Of a stretch of 9,587 nucleotides of DNA, positions 1-5,669 are shown one piece after another; the stretch's first letter is position 1; each line of letters starts with the position of its first letter. The notes beneath the pieces were generated by a model. The model ran no database searches. It was not told the origin of the DNA and worked only from the letters and a program-made list of their open reading frames with translations. Location of the stretch: positions 1 through 9,587 of the forward strand of contig SXOY01000004.1 in the NCBI GenBank assembly GCA_005776545.1, in the 5' to 3' direction. The position numbers were made by a program, and so were the translations under genes. This DNA comes from Planctomycetia bacterium. Lineage in GTDB: Bacteria; Planctomycetota; Phycisphaerae; Phycisphaerales; UBA1924.

Positions 1-1
1 A

Positions 2-121
2 CGAACCATGGCATGGCTGGGCAACTTCCGCAGACTCGTCGTTCGCTACGAACACCGTATCGACATCTACAGGGCCTTCTTCCATATCGCTTGCCTCGTC
101 ATCGCTCTGAGGAGGTTATGA
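2..121 (+). mobile_element. 3' end of an IS5-family transposase gene (partial)
   Basis: An open frame entering from the left edge encodes 39 residues and stops with TGA at 119-121. It contains WLGNFRRLVVRYEHR, then an IYRAFFHIACLVIALRRL ending. This is the standard C-terminus of IS5-type DDE transposases: the WxxNFRRLxxRYE block that follows the catalytic Glu helix, then a hydrophobic helix ending near RRL. Only the tail is visible, so the DDE residues, left end and intactness cannot be judged. An in-frame ATG at 8 is simply an internal Met. The right terminal inverted repeat should lie just after the stop, within about 116-135. It cannot be delimited without the left end. The element points toward the 3' end of nuoI, so the two genes converge. 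Confidence 0.85.
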
Positions 122-131
122 AACAGCTTCT

Positions 132-166
132 AGGCACTAGGGAATACCAAAGGCGAATACCAAGGG
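132..166. repeat. Degenerate AGGCACT/AGGG repeat copy beside the IS end
   Basis: The block at 132-156 reads as one AGGCACT heptad, then AGGG and a purine-rich tail. It matches 2822-2846 at roughly 21 of 25 positions. The tail is itself duplicated: GAATACCAAAGG at 142-153 and GAATACCAAGGG at 155-166 differ at one position and are 13 bases apart. The block lies between the transposase stop and the nuoI stop codon. It may be a dispersed non-coding repeat into which, or next to which, the IS inserted. Its function is unknown. Confidence 0.55.
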
Positions 167-175
167 CAGTGAAAC

Positions 176-745
176 CTACATTGGTTTCTTGGCGATTGTC
201 ACGTCGTAGACGTTCAGGAGCTTTTGTTTGTCGAAGACCATTTCCTGGCGTGACAGCCCAACGATGTCGTATTCGGTGGTCAGTTCGATCGCGTCCACCG
301 GGCACGCTTCTTCGCACATTCCGCAGTAAATACAGCGAAGTTCATCGATTTCAAATTTCTTGGGGTATTTTTCGCGATCGTCCCAGGGGGACTCTGAGGC
401 TTCGATATGGATGCAGCGTGCCGGGCAGATTGTGGGGCACATCATGCAGGCGACGCACTTGACGCGGCCGAGTTCATCTTTGTTCAGGCGGTGTACGCCG
501 CGGAAATTGGAGGCATTTTGGCCACCTTCTACCACGGCTAAGTGTTCGCGGCGCTCTTCGGGGTATTGCATAGCCCGGGTTGTTTTTGAATCTCCAAACA
601 ACGGCAGCTTGCTTTGACCGAAGCTGGTGAAAAAATGCCGCATCGTGGTCCCAAAACCTTTTATGACTTCGGGCAGGTACGAAGCCTCCAGCGCATTGAG
701 TGGTGCGGTGTTGACGTACAGGATTTCATCTTCTCGAATAGCCAT
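176..745 (-). CDS. nuoI: NADH-quinone oxidoreductase subunit I (complex I 4Fe-4S protein)
   Basis: The 189-residue protein is the NuoI/TYKY subunit of complex I. It carries the N6a and N6b clusters that pass electrons along the peripheral arm toward the quinone site, on the cytoplasmic face. Two ferredoxin motifs are complete: C97-x2-C100-x2-C103-x3-C107-P and C138-x2-C141-x2-C144-x3-C148-P. The flanking GFGTTMRHFF (about 30-39), YPEERREHL (61-69) and final LTTEYDIV..Q segments also fit NuoI. Its length is close to the roughly 160-180 residues usual for the family. I chose the ATG at 745 over a TTG at 787 because the TTG lies within the upstream terminator's T tract. No Shine-Dalgarno is visible. 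No other nuo gene is in the window: an unrelated RDD gene lies upstream and an IS end downstream. The gene is therefore detached from the usual nuoHIJ order, at least upstream. Confidence 0.95.
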   Translation of the reverse strand: MAIREDEILYVNTAPLNALEASYLPEVIKGFGTTMRHFFTSFGQSKLPLFGDSKTTRAMQYPEERREHLAVVEGGQNASNFRGVHRLNKDELGRVKCVACMMCPTICPARCIHIEASESPWDDREKYPKKFEIDELRCIYCGMCEEACPVDAIELTTEYDIVGLSRQEMVFDKQKLLNVYDVTIAKKPM

Positions 746-779
746 GCGGCAGGAGGATATGCCTGGACGACTGTGGTGG

Positions 780-825
780 GGAAACAAGAAACCCCCGGTT
801 CCAATTTCGATTGGATCCCGGGGGC
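780..825 (-). terminator. Intrinsic terminator of the RDD gene
   Basis: Read on the - strand, the stem pairs CCCCCGG (818-824) with CCGGGGG (792-798) and ATTGG with CCAAT (801-805 with 810-814). There is a small internal loop and a 4-base terminal loop at 806-809. The stem is followed by a T-rich run, TTTCTTGTTT, complementary to 781-791. It lies about 30 bases past the stop of the GYF_2-RDD gene. It ends that transcript only 35 bases before the nuoI ATG, so nuoI should have its own promoter. Confidence 0.85.
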
Positions 826-851
826 AAAAGGGGCGGATAGGAAGTTTGGGA

Positions 852-1535
852 TTACTGGGTTCGTAGCACGAGCGTCTTGGCGATCTGGTCGTGCAGTGCT
901 TGTTTGCGATCGGTAAAGGCAGCCATGATGAAGCCGATGCAGAGAGTGATCATTGAAATGAATTTGCTGAAGAATCGCCCCGTTGCGCGGCCGAAATCTA
1001 CCTGCTTGTTGTTCATGTCGGTTACGCGAATTCCCATTGCCAGTTTGCCGAGGGTTGCTTGCTTAGCTGAGCTTTCCATGAACGCGTAATAGAGCCAGCC
1101 CACGACCACAAACACAAGTCCGCCGGTGGTGAACGCGGCAACGACGCCGGTCGCCGCGAGAATCAGGATTCCATCGAGGATTGCCGCCATCACTCGTCGC
1201 CAGAACCCAGCGAAAGCGGGGACTTTGGCTACGGGAACACCACTTACAAAGAACGGCGTTTTGACATCAGTAGGTGGAAGATCAGGCCCGGTTGGGCTGG
1301 AATTGTCTTGTCGAACAGTGGGGGCTGCTTCTGGTTCGGTACCCGGAATTGGCGGGGGCAATTCATCAAAGAGGCCGGTCGATTGAGCGGCTTTGGACCA
1401 GTCGGGCATGCCGCTGGTCCAGACCAGATGTTCGCGTTTGAAAGCACCGGAGGCGACGATTTCCTTGAGTTCTTCGAGGGAAAACGGACCTTCTTGAGAT
1501 TTGAGATCACGACAGATGTAATAGACCTGGCTCAT
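852..1535 (-). CDS. GYF_2 domain and RDD family membrane protein
   Basis: The 227-residue protein has two recognisable parts. Residues about 5-50 form a GYF_2 domain (EGPFSLEELKEIVASG, then LVWTSGMPDWSKA), a small fold thought to bind proline-rich peptides. A proline-rich linker follows at about 56-105. Residues about 107-224 are an RDD domain: FWRRVMAAILDG with R113/R114 and D121, hydrophobic segments near 115-135, 138-153 and 191-208, TLGKLAMGIRV at 161-171, and a closing LHDQIAKTLV. RDD proteins are membrane proteins of mostly unknown role, and some have been linked to ion or solute transport. I chose the start at 1535 because GGAG lies 9 bases upstream and the GYF_2 domain begins directly after it. 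A longer frame reaching 1697 has no family similarity in its first 54 codons and crosses the divergent gene's start. The gene diverges from the membrane protein at 1678 and ends at a strong terminator. Confidence 0.88.
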   Translation of the reverse strand: MSQVYYICRDLKSQEGPFSLEELKEIVASGAFKREHLVWTSGMPDWSKAAQSTGLFDELPPPIPGTEPEAAPTVRQDNSSPTGPDLPPTDVKTPFFVSGVPVAKVPAFAGFWRRVMAAILDGILILAATGVVAAFTTGGLVFVVVGWLYYAFMESSAKQATLGKLAMGIRVTDMNNKQVDFGRATGRFFSKFISMITLCIGFIMAAFTDRKQALHDQIAKTLVLRTQ

Positions 1536-1603
1536 AACTAGTTTCTCCAAATTAACTGCACCATGCTTCTTGGGGAAGATGCGTTGGCGCGTTTCGGCAG
1601 CGC

Positions 1604-1619
1604 TGTGAAAATTCTCACA
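1604..1619. promoter_or_regulatory. CRP/FNR-family-like palindrome in a divergent intergenic region
   Basis: The site reads TGTGA-AAATTC-TCACA, two perfect 5-base half-sites with a 6-base spacer. It is symmetric at 14 of 16 positions. This is the arrangement bound by cAMP receptor protein and relatives. It lies 69 bases upstream of the RDD start on the - strand and 59 bases upstream of the ATG at 1678 on the + strand, so one bound dimer could affect both genes. No confident -35/-10 pair was found next to it. The sequence pattern is clear, but the assignment to a regulator is inferred, and no regulator gene is in the window. Confidence 0.4.
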
Positions 1620-1677
1620 TTTGTTGAAACACACGTACATTTGCGGGATTGAGCGGCGAGGACCGATAGAATTGGGT

Positions 1678-2547
1678 ATGCCTCCGCTTCGACGCAATCA
1701 AAGACCATTGTTTGATCTCATCGGCCAAATTCCATCGGGTAGCCCGTCGGGTGGAAATGCTGCACCTCCAGCGGCATCGGGTGTTGGATCGATGATTGAA
1801 TCGACGTCAAGCAGCCCTGTTTCCAAGGGAAAATTGACATCGCACACTCTTGGCGATGAAGCGGTTCCATTTGATCGCTATGCAACCACTGCACGAAATG
1901 GTGCTGGCGGACTGATGGTTTCGATCAACACGCTGTATCTGGCCGGAGCAGCAATTGTTGTCGTTGCACTTTTGATTTGGGTGGGTGGATATTTCTACGG
2001 GATGCGATCAAAGCAAAAAGAACTTGAGCCGGTGCTGCGACAATCTGTGATTCCAAGCGGTGGCGATCCGTTGGCGACGAATTCAAATCCCAACCCGCCA
2101 GCTTCTTTGGGAACTGTGTCGCAGCCGACTTTTGAGGCGACGCTGAGTTCCAAGGCCGCACCGGGAAATGGAAATGCTGGAGCGAGTCCCGGATCAATTA
2201 TTTCCGCAAGGGGTTTGTTAGCATCTGATCCGCGGGAGCCAGGGCTGAATTACCTGCATATTGAGCGACTTCCGGCGGGTGATGCTGAGAAAGTGATAGC
2301 GTTTTTGACACGGAGCGGCGTCGAGACAATTGGGGTCCCAGTTGAACCGAGCAAGAAGGGTGCGAACAATGTCCCCCTGTACTCAGTGGTTGCCCTTCGG
2401 GGAATTACTGGGGAGCAGTATCGCCAGAAAGACAAAGCTCGCTCCGGGCTTGAGTCTGAGGTGGTTCGGCTTGGGACGATCTGGCAGAGAGAATACAAAG
2501 GGACTACCAACTTCACCCGGTCGAACTGGATGAAGTATCAGCCCTGA
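1678..2547 (+). CDS. Single-pass membrane protein with SPOR-like C-terminal domain, hypothetical
   Basis: The 289-residue protein has no named function that I recognise. Residues 1-80 are polar and low-complexity (Ser, Pro, Gly) and begin MPPLRRNQRPLFDLIGQ. One strong transmembrane helix spans about 86-109 (LYLAGAAIVVVALLIWVGGY). A Pro/Asn/Ser-rich linker covers about 115-185. A folded C-terminal region at about 190-289 begins GLNYLHIERLPAGDAEKVIAFL and includes PLYSVVALRG. This looks like the beta-alpha-beta layout of SPOR-like domains, so the protein may bind or sense envelope glycans. That is inference. The ATG at 1678 was chosen over a TTG at 1621 that overlaps the operator-like palindrome region. 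A GAGG lies about 16 bases upstream, too far for a good ribosome site. The small basic protein gene follows after 59 bases, so the two may share a transcript. Confidence 0.75.
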   Translation: MPPLRRNQRPLFDLIGQIPSGSPSGGNAAPPAASGVGSMIESTSSSPVSKGKLTSHTLGDEAVPFDRYATTARNGAGGLMVSINTLYLAGAAIVVVALLIWVGGYFYGMRSKQKELEPVLRQSVIPSGGDPLATNSNPNPPASLGTVSQPTFEATLSSKAAPGNGNAGASPGSIISARGLLASDPREPGLNYLHIERLPAGDAEKVIAFLTRSGVETIGVPVEPSKKGANNVPLYSVVALRGITGEQYRQKDKARSGLESEVVRLGTIWQREYKGTTNFTRSNWMKYQP

Positions 2548-2550
2548 GAA

Positions 2551-2588
2551 ACCCGGGAAACCGGCCTGAGATACACCCGGGAAACCGG
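2551..2588. repeat. Two direct copies of ACCCGGGAAACCGG, 24 bases apart
   Basis: A 14-base sequence occurs identically at 2551-2564 and 2575-2588. CCTGAGA precedes both copies. The pair fills most of the 59-base gap between the membrane protein stop and the small basic protein ATG. Both copies contain CCCGGG and CCGG, which are self-complementary, so alternative RNA pairings are possible. It could be a control site for the downstream gene or a small duplication. Nothing else in the sequence decides this. Confidence 0.6.
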
Positions 2589-2606
2589 TCAGAAAGTGAG
2601 TTTTCG

Positions 2607-2765
2607 ATGAGTCTGAGCAGAAGCCTTAAAATATCGGCCAAATTGACGGGTAAACGCAGCGTGATGAAGCGTGATGAGCGGATCGCGAAGATGACGCTTG
2701 ACAAGAAGTTTGATGAGAAGAACGGCGCACTGGGTATTCCCAAGACGCTCGTCGGCAAGACCTGA
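2607..2765 (+). CDS. Small basic protein of the PVC superphylum (TIGR04137-like)
   Basis: The 52-residue protein begins MSLSRSLKISAKLTGKRSV, continues KRDERIAKM at about 21-29, and ends ALGIPKTLVGKT. The pattern (SLK..KL...R.V..R.ERI, then a GIPK-V/L-V.K ending) matches the short basic protein family described in Planctomycetes, Verrucomicrobia, Chlamydiae and Lentisphaerae. That family is suspected, but not shown, to act at the ribosome or rRNA. Thirteen of 52 residues are Lys or Arg. GTGAG lies about 6 bases before the ATG and is an acceptable ribosome site. The gene sits 59 bases after the SPOR-like membrane protein and before an intrinsic terminator, consistent with a two-gene transcript. 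Short open frames can occur by chance, but the family-like residue pattern makes this one convincing. Confidence 0.85.
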   Translation: MSLSRSLKISAKLTGKRSVMKRDERIAKMTLDKKFDEKNGALGIPKTLVGKT

Positions 2766-2800
2766 AATAGCGAAGTCAAGTGTGTCGCTCTAGGACGTAC

Positions 2801-2846
2801 AGGCATTAGGCACTAGGCATCAGGCATTAGGGAAAACCGAAGGCAG
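2801..2846. repeat. Tandem AGGCAYT heptad repeat with AGGG tail
   Basis: Four heptads run from 2801 to 2828: AGGCATT, AGGCACT, AGGCATC, AGGCATT. They are followed by AGGGAAAACCGAAGGCAG. The last heptad and tail match 132-156 at about 21 of 25 positions. The block lies 36 bases past the small basic protein stop and upstream of the terminator, so it is probably within the 3' untranslated RNA. Two related copies in under 3 kb suggest a genome-wide dispersed repeat. Confidence 0.75.
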
Positions 2847-2871
2847 ATGTCGTTGGTGTATGGATATTTGC

Positions 2872-2908
2872 AGAGCCGGCGCAATGTGCGCTGGCTTTGT
2901 TAATTTTG
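2872..2908 (+). terminator. Intrinsic terminator after the small basic protein gene
   Basis: AGCCGGCGCA (2874-2883) pairs with TGCGCTGGCT (2887-2896) across a 3-base loop. This gives ten pairs including one G-T wobble, followed by the T-rich run TTGTTAATTTT. It ends + strand transcription from the membrane protein and small basic protein genes, 44 bases before the aminotransferase ATG. Confidence 0.88.
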
Positions 2909-2951
2909 TGGCGGCATTGCTTTCTGGCATTTTGAAGTATTCGATCCACCT

Positions 2952-4133
2952 ATGAACTTTGATCTCCTCATCGCCGATCGTGCAAAGACTATCAATGGCT
3001 CTGGCATCCGCCGCGTTTTTGATATGAAGGCGATGATGAAGGACCCGATTGACTTGTCTATTGGGCAGCCGGATTTTCCGGTTCCTGCGGCGGTGAAGCG
3101 GGCGGCGATCAACGCGATTGAGCATGACCAGAACGGGTACACGCCAACGTATGGCATTCCCAAACTGCTTCAGCGAATTTCGCAGCACGTCAAGAGCGAC
3201 ATTGGATGGGATGCACAGGTTTCGGGTCTTGCCGGCACGCGGGTCATCAGCACGGTGGGGACAAGTGGTGGCCTGGTTCTTGCGTGCATGGCGATGTTGA
3301 ATCCGGGTGATGAAATCATTATCCCTGATCCGTGGTTTGTGTTGTATCCATATCTTGCGCATATCTGCCAGGCCAAAGCGGTCCGGTGCGATACGTACCC
3401 GGACTTCCGGCTCACGGCTGAACGTGTGGCAAAGGTCGTTACACCCAAGACCAAGATGATCCTGACCTGTTCGCCGGGCAACCCGACCGGCGTGGTGATG
3501 ACTGAGCAGGACAATCGGGAGCTGGTGAATCTGTGTAAATCCAAGGGGATTTTGCTGCTGAGCGATGAAATATACGATGAGTTTACGTATTCTGATGCAC
3601 GCACCGAGAAGGCGACAAACGGTGTGCTTCGCTGTCCAAGTCCGGCGAGAATTCCGGGTGCGGAAGGAAATGTGCTCGTAATCCGTGGATTTGGAAAAAC
3701 CTATGGAGTGACGGGCTGGCGACTGGGATATGCGGTTGGGCCCGCGCCCCTGATCGAGCAGATGGCCAAGTTGCAGCAGTATCTTTATGTGTGTCCCCCC
3801 ACACCGCTCCAGGTCGGGGCGGTTGAGTGTTTTGATATTGACATGAGCAAAGAGCTGGCGGAGTATGAACGCCGCCGCGACATGGTCTTTGAGCGACTGA
3901 GCAGAGTGACTGAACTGGGGAAACCTGGCGGCGCGTTCTACGGGTTCTTCAAAGTTCCTGCCAAACTCAACATGACCGCTGAGCAGTTTTTCCATCACGC
4001 CAAGGACCACAACGTGCTGGTTGTTCCCGGCCACACATTCAGTAAACACGACACTCATCTGCGGCTGAGCTATGCCACGAAAATCGAGACTTTGGAAAAG
4101 GGCCTTGATGTGTTGTGTAAGTTAATGGCTTGA
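2952..4133 (+). CDS. Class I/II PLP-dependent aminotransferase (aspartate aminotransferase-like)
   Basis: The 393-residue protein is a fold-type I aminotransferase of the aspartate aminotransferase subgroup, a cytoplasmic enzyme moving amino groups between amino acids and 2-oxo acids. Visible motifs are: LSIGQPDFPVP (35-45); the YTPTYGIPKL segment (63-72); PDPWFVLY (125-132); SPGNPTG (174-180) with PLP-ring N177; SDEIYDEF (204-211) with D205 and Y208; the Schiff-base lysine K249 in GFGKTYGVTGWRLGY with R257; and R371 in HLRLSYA, which would bind the substrate carboxylate. Its length is normal for the family. One detail departs from the common SFSK pattern: both serines before K249 are glycine. 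Substrate cannot be read from sequence. Aspartate, tyrosine or alanine type are all possible, so no gene symbol is given. No clear ribosome site precedes the ATG. The gene follows a terminator and precedes tRNA-Val by 47 bases. Confidence 0.93.
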   Translation: MNFDLLIADRAKTINGSGIRRVFDMKAMMKDPIDLSIGQPDFPVPAAVKRAAINAIEHDQNGYTPTYGIPKLLQRISQHVKSDIGWDAQVSGLAGTRVISTVGTSGGLVLACMAMLNPGDEIIIPDPWFVLYPYLAHICQAKAVRCDTYPDFRLTAERVAKVVTPKTKMILTCSPGNPTGVVMTEQDNRELVNLCKSKGILLLSDEIYDEFTYSDARTEKATNGVLRCPSPARIPGAEGNVLVIRGFGKTYGVTGWRLGYAVGPAPLIEQMAKLQQYLYVCPPTPLQVGAVECFDIDMSKELAEYERRRDMVFERLSRVTELGKPGGAFYGFFKVPAKLNMTAEQFFHHAKDHNVLVVPGHTFSKHDTHLRLSYATKIETLEKGLDVLCKLMA

Positions 4134-4146
4134 TTTGGCGTTCCCC

Positions 4147-4162
4147 GCCGCACTTTCGCGGC
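4147..4162 (+). other. Short hairpin between aminotransferase and tRNA-Val
   Basis: GCCGC (4147-4151) pairs with GCGGC (4158-4162) around a six-base loop. No T run follows, so it is a poor terminator candidate. A TACACT hexamer at 4164-4169, about 11 bases before the tRNA, could be a -10 element. No -35 element lies at the right distance. Confidence 0.25.
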
Positions 4163-4180
4163 TTACACTTGGTTTCCCAC

Positions 4181-4254
4181 GGGCGGGTAGCTCAGTTGGC
4201 CAGAGCGTTCCCTTTACACGGGAAAGGTCCAGGGTTCGAGCCCCTGCCTGCCTA
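4181..4254 (+). tRNA. tRNA-Val (anticodon UAC)
   Basis: A complete cloverleaf can be drawn over 74 bases. The acceptor GGGCGGG pairs with CCTGCCT with two G-T wobbles. TA at positions 8-9 leads into the D arm GCTC...GAGC. The anticodon stem TTCCC/GGGAA encloses the loop TTTACAC, giving anticodon TAC. The T arm CAGGG/CCCTG encloses TTCGAGC, and the discriminator base is A. The CCA end is not encoded. It lies 57 bases before the chosen waaA start. Confidence 0.95.
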
Positions 4255-4311
4255 TTTTGATTGAGTGCATGGACCTCAATTCCTGCACTCCTATTGCTTG
4301 TTGTCCAATCG

Positions 4312-5538
4312 ATGACACTCCTCGATCTTCTGCTCATCCCCGCACTCCTGATTTTCCTTCCCAGTTTTCTGCGGAAGAAGCGCGGCGGCTGGGCACAGCG
4401 ATTTGGCAAGACCGAGCCGCTGGCGGCTCCGACAAAGAAGCGGTTGTTGTTGCACGGGGTGTCGGTTGGCGAGGTGAATGCTCTGCGAGCGCTGGTGCCG
4501 CTGCTTACGCCACATGTGGAAGTTGTCATCAGCACGACCACTGACACAGGTCTGGCTCGCGCCCAATCGTTGTATTCAGATTCCTGCACTGTGGTCCGGT
4601 TTCCGATCGATGCTTCGTGGGCGGTCAAGCGATTTCTTGATTCCGTCAGGCCCGATGCGGTTGCGCTCTGCGAGCTTGAAGTCTGGCCTCAGTTTATTCG
4701 ATTTTCTCGCGAGCGGTCAATTCCGATCTGCATCATTAATGGCCGCCTGAGTGCACGTAGTTTTCGTGGGTACAAGTTCTTTCGTGGTCTGCTGTTGAAG
4801 ATGTTCCGCTCGCTCGAATTTGCCGCGGTGCAGGATGCGGATTACGCCGCGAGATTCCAGTACATGGGAGTTGATCCTGCTCGTTGTCACACTACTGGAA
4901 GCATGAAGTGGGATGCGATTTCGTTTGGCGGCAATGCCGAACTAGAGCAGTGTGCGGCAAAGCTCGCAGCAGACATGGGGATTGATCTTGCTCGTCCGCT
5001 CATCGTGGCGGGATCGACTGGTCCAGGCGAGGAAGCAATTCTGCACGAAGCAGTTCCTAAAGATGTGCAACTCTTGTGTGCGCCGCGAAAGCCTGAACGG
5101 TTTGATGAAGCTGCGGCTGCACTTGATGGATGCGTGAGGCGCAGTCAGAAGGTCGCACAACCTGGCAACCGGTTCTTGCTTGACAGTATTGGCGAATTGC
5201 GAAACGCTTATGCGCTGGCAGATCTGGTGATCATCGGTCGTTCGTTTGGGTCGCAGTTTGGGAGCGATCCGATCGAGCCGATTGCGCTTGGAAAACCCGT
5301 GGTGATCGGGCCGGCCCACTCCGATTTTCAGGTAATCGTCGATCAATTTCGGGCTGCTGAAGCAATTGTTGTCGCCACGCGAGGCTCGCTCCAATCATCA
5401 TTAGAGCGGCTGTTGCGCTCTAAAGAGGCTAGAGGGGCATTGGCAGCCAATGGTTTGGTGTGCATCAGGAAAAACCAGGGTGCCGCCGCCCGAAATGCGG
5501 AATTGCTGTTGGCGATGATGCACAGAGATCGCGCCTAA
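4312..5538 (+). CDS. waaA: 3-deoxy-D-manno-octulosonic acid (Kdo) transferase
   Basis: The 408-residue protein is a GT30-family glycosyltransferase that moves Kdo from CMP-Kdo to lipid A precursor at the inner face of the cytoplasmic membrane, the first core step of LPS. A hydrophobic anchor covers about 1-20 and is followed by basic residues. HGVSVGE (48-54) carries the expected catalytic acid E54. Further family blocks are: VVISTTTDTG (71-80), ELEVWP (121-126), IINGRLSARS (141-150), GSMKWD (196-201), AGSTGPGEE (233-241), PRKPERF (258-264, with Lys in place of the common His), and the nucleotide-binding end IIGRSFG...GSDPIEPIALGKPVVIGP. The glycine-rich loop differs from the proteobacterial GGSLV-GGHN-EP form. 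I chose the ATG at 4312 because the anchor starts there. A TTG at 4261 would begin 6 bases after the tRNA. No Shine-Dalgarno is seen. tRNA genes flank it on both sides on the same strand. Confidence 0.93.
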   Translation: MTLLDLLLIPALLIFLPSFLRKKRGGWAQRFGKTEPLAAPTKKRLLLHGVSVGEVNALRALVPLLTPHVEVVISTTTDTGLARAQSLYSDSCTVVRFPIDASWAVKRFLDSVRPDAVALCELEVWPQFIRFSRERSIPICIINGRLSARSFRGYKFFRGLLLKMFRSLEFAAVQDADYAARFQYMGVDPARCHTTGSMKWDAISFGGNAELEQCAAKLAADMGIDLARPLIVAGSTGPGEEAILHEAVPKDVQLLCAPRKPERFDEAAAALDGCVRRSQKVAQPGNRFLLDSIGELRNAYALADLVIIGRSFGSQFGSDPIEPIALGKPVVIGPAHSDFQVIVDQFRAAEAIVVATRGSLQSSLERLLRSKEARGALAANGLVCIRKNQGAAARNAELLLAMMHRDRA

Positions 5539-5567
5539 ACTAGGGCCGATTCAAAGAGAGTCACACG

Positions 5568-5640
5568 GAGGGTGTAGCTCAGTCGGTAGAGCAACGGCCT
5601 TTTAAGCCGTTGGTCATGGGTTCGAGTCCCATCGCCCTCA
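5568..5640 (+). tRNA. tRNA-Lys (anticodon UUU)
   Basis: A complete 73-base cloverleaf is present. The acceptor GAGGGTG pairs with CGCCCTC with one wobble. The D arm is GCTC...GAGC. The anticodon stem ACGGC/GCCGT encloses CTTTTAA, giving anticodon TTT. The T arm ATGGG/CCCAT encloses TTCGAGT, and the discriminator is A. CCA is not encoded. It begins 29 bases after the waaA stop codon. Confidence 0.95.
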
Positions 5641-5651
5641 TTTCCATTCAC

Positions 5652-5669
5652 ACTTTGCGGCCGCAAAGT
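5652..5669. promoter_or_regulatory. 18-bp perfect palindrome upstream of the SNF2 helicase gene
   Basis: ACTTTGCGGCCGCAAAGT is perfectly symmetric. It lies 11 bases after tRNA-Lys and 54 bases before the helicase ATG. CTTTGCGGCCG recurs at 5677-5687, giving a second, one-sided copy 24 bases on. It could be an operator for the helicase gene. Alternatively it could fold as a processing or termination hairpin for the tRNA, but no T run follows and a no-gap palindrome leaves only a small loop. The role is inferred. Confidence 0.4.

Noticed and set aside
13..462. A 149-codon open frame on the + strand at the left edge
   Set aside because: It runs through the transposase tail in the wrong frame and then antisense to nuoI. 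Its translation is Arg-rich without domain similarity.
2801..2830. Heptads resembling telomere repeats (TTAGGC-like) or a CRISPR array
   Set aside because: Only four degenerate heptads are present, with no spacers and no chromosome end nearby. The likeness to eukaryotic telomere units is coincidental.
2820..4058. A 412-codon open frame on the - strand opposite the aminotransferase
   Set aside because: The + strand carries every class I aminotransferase motif over the same bases. The reverse translation shows no recognisable domain and is the kind of shadow frame expected opposite a codon-biased gene.
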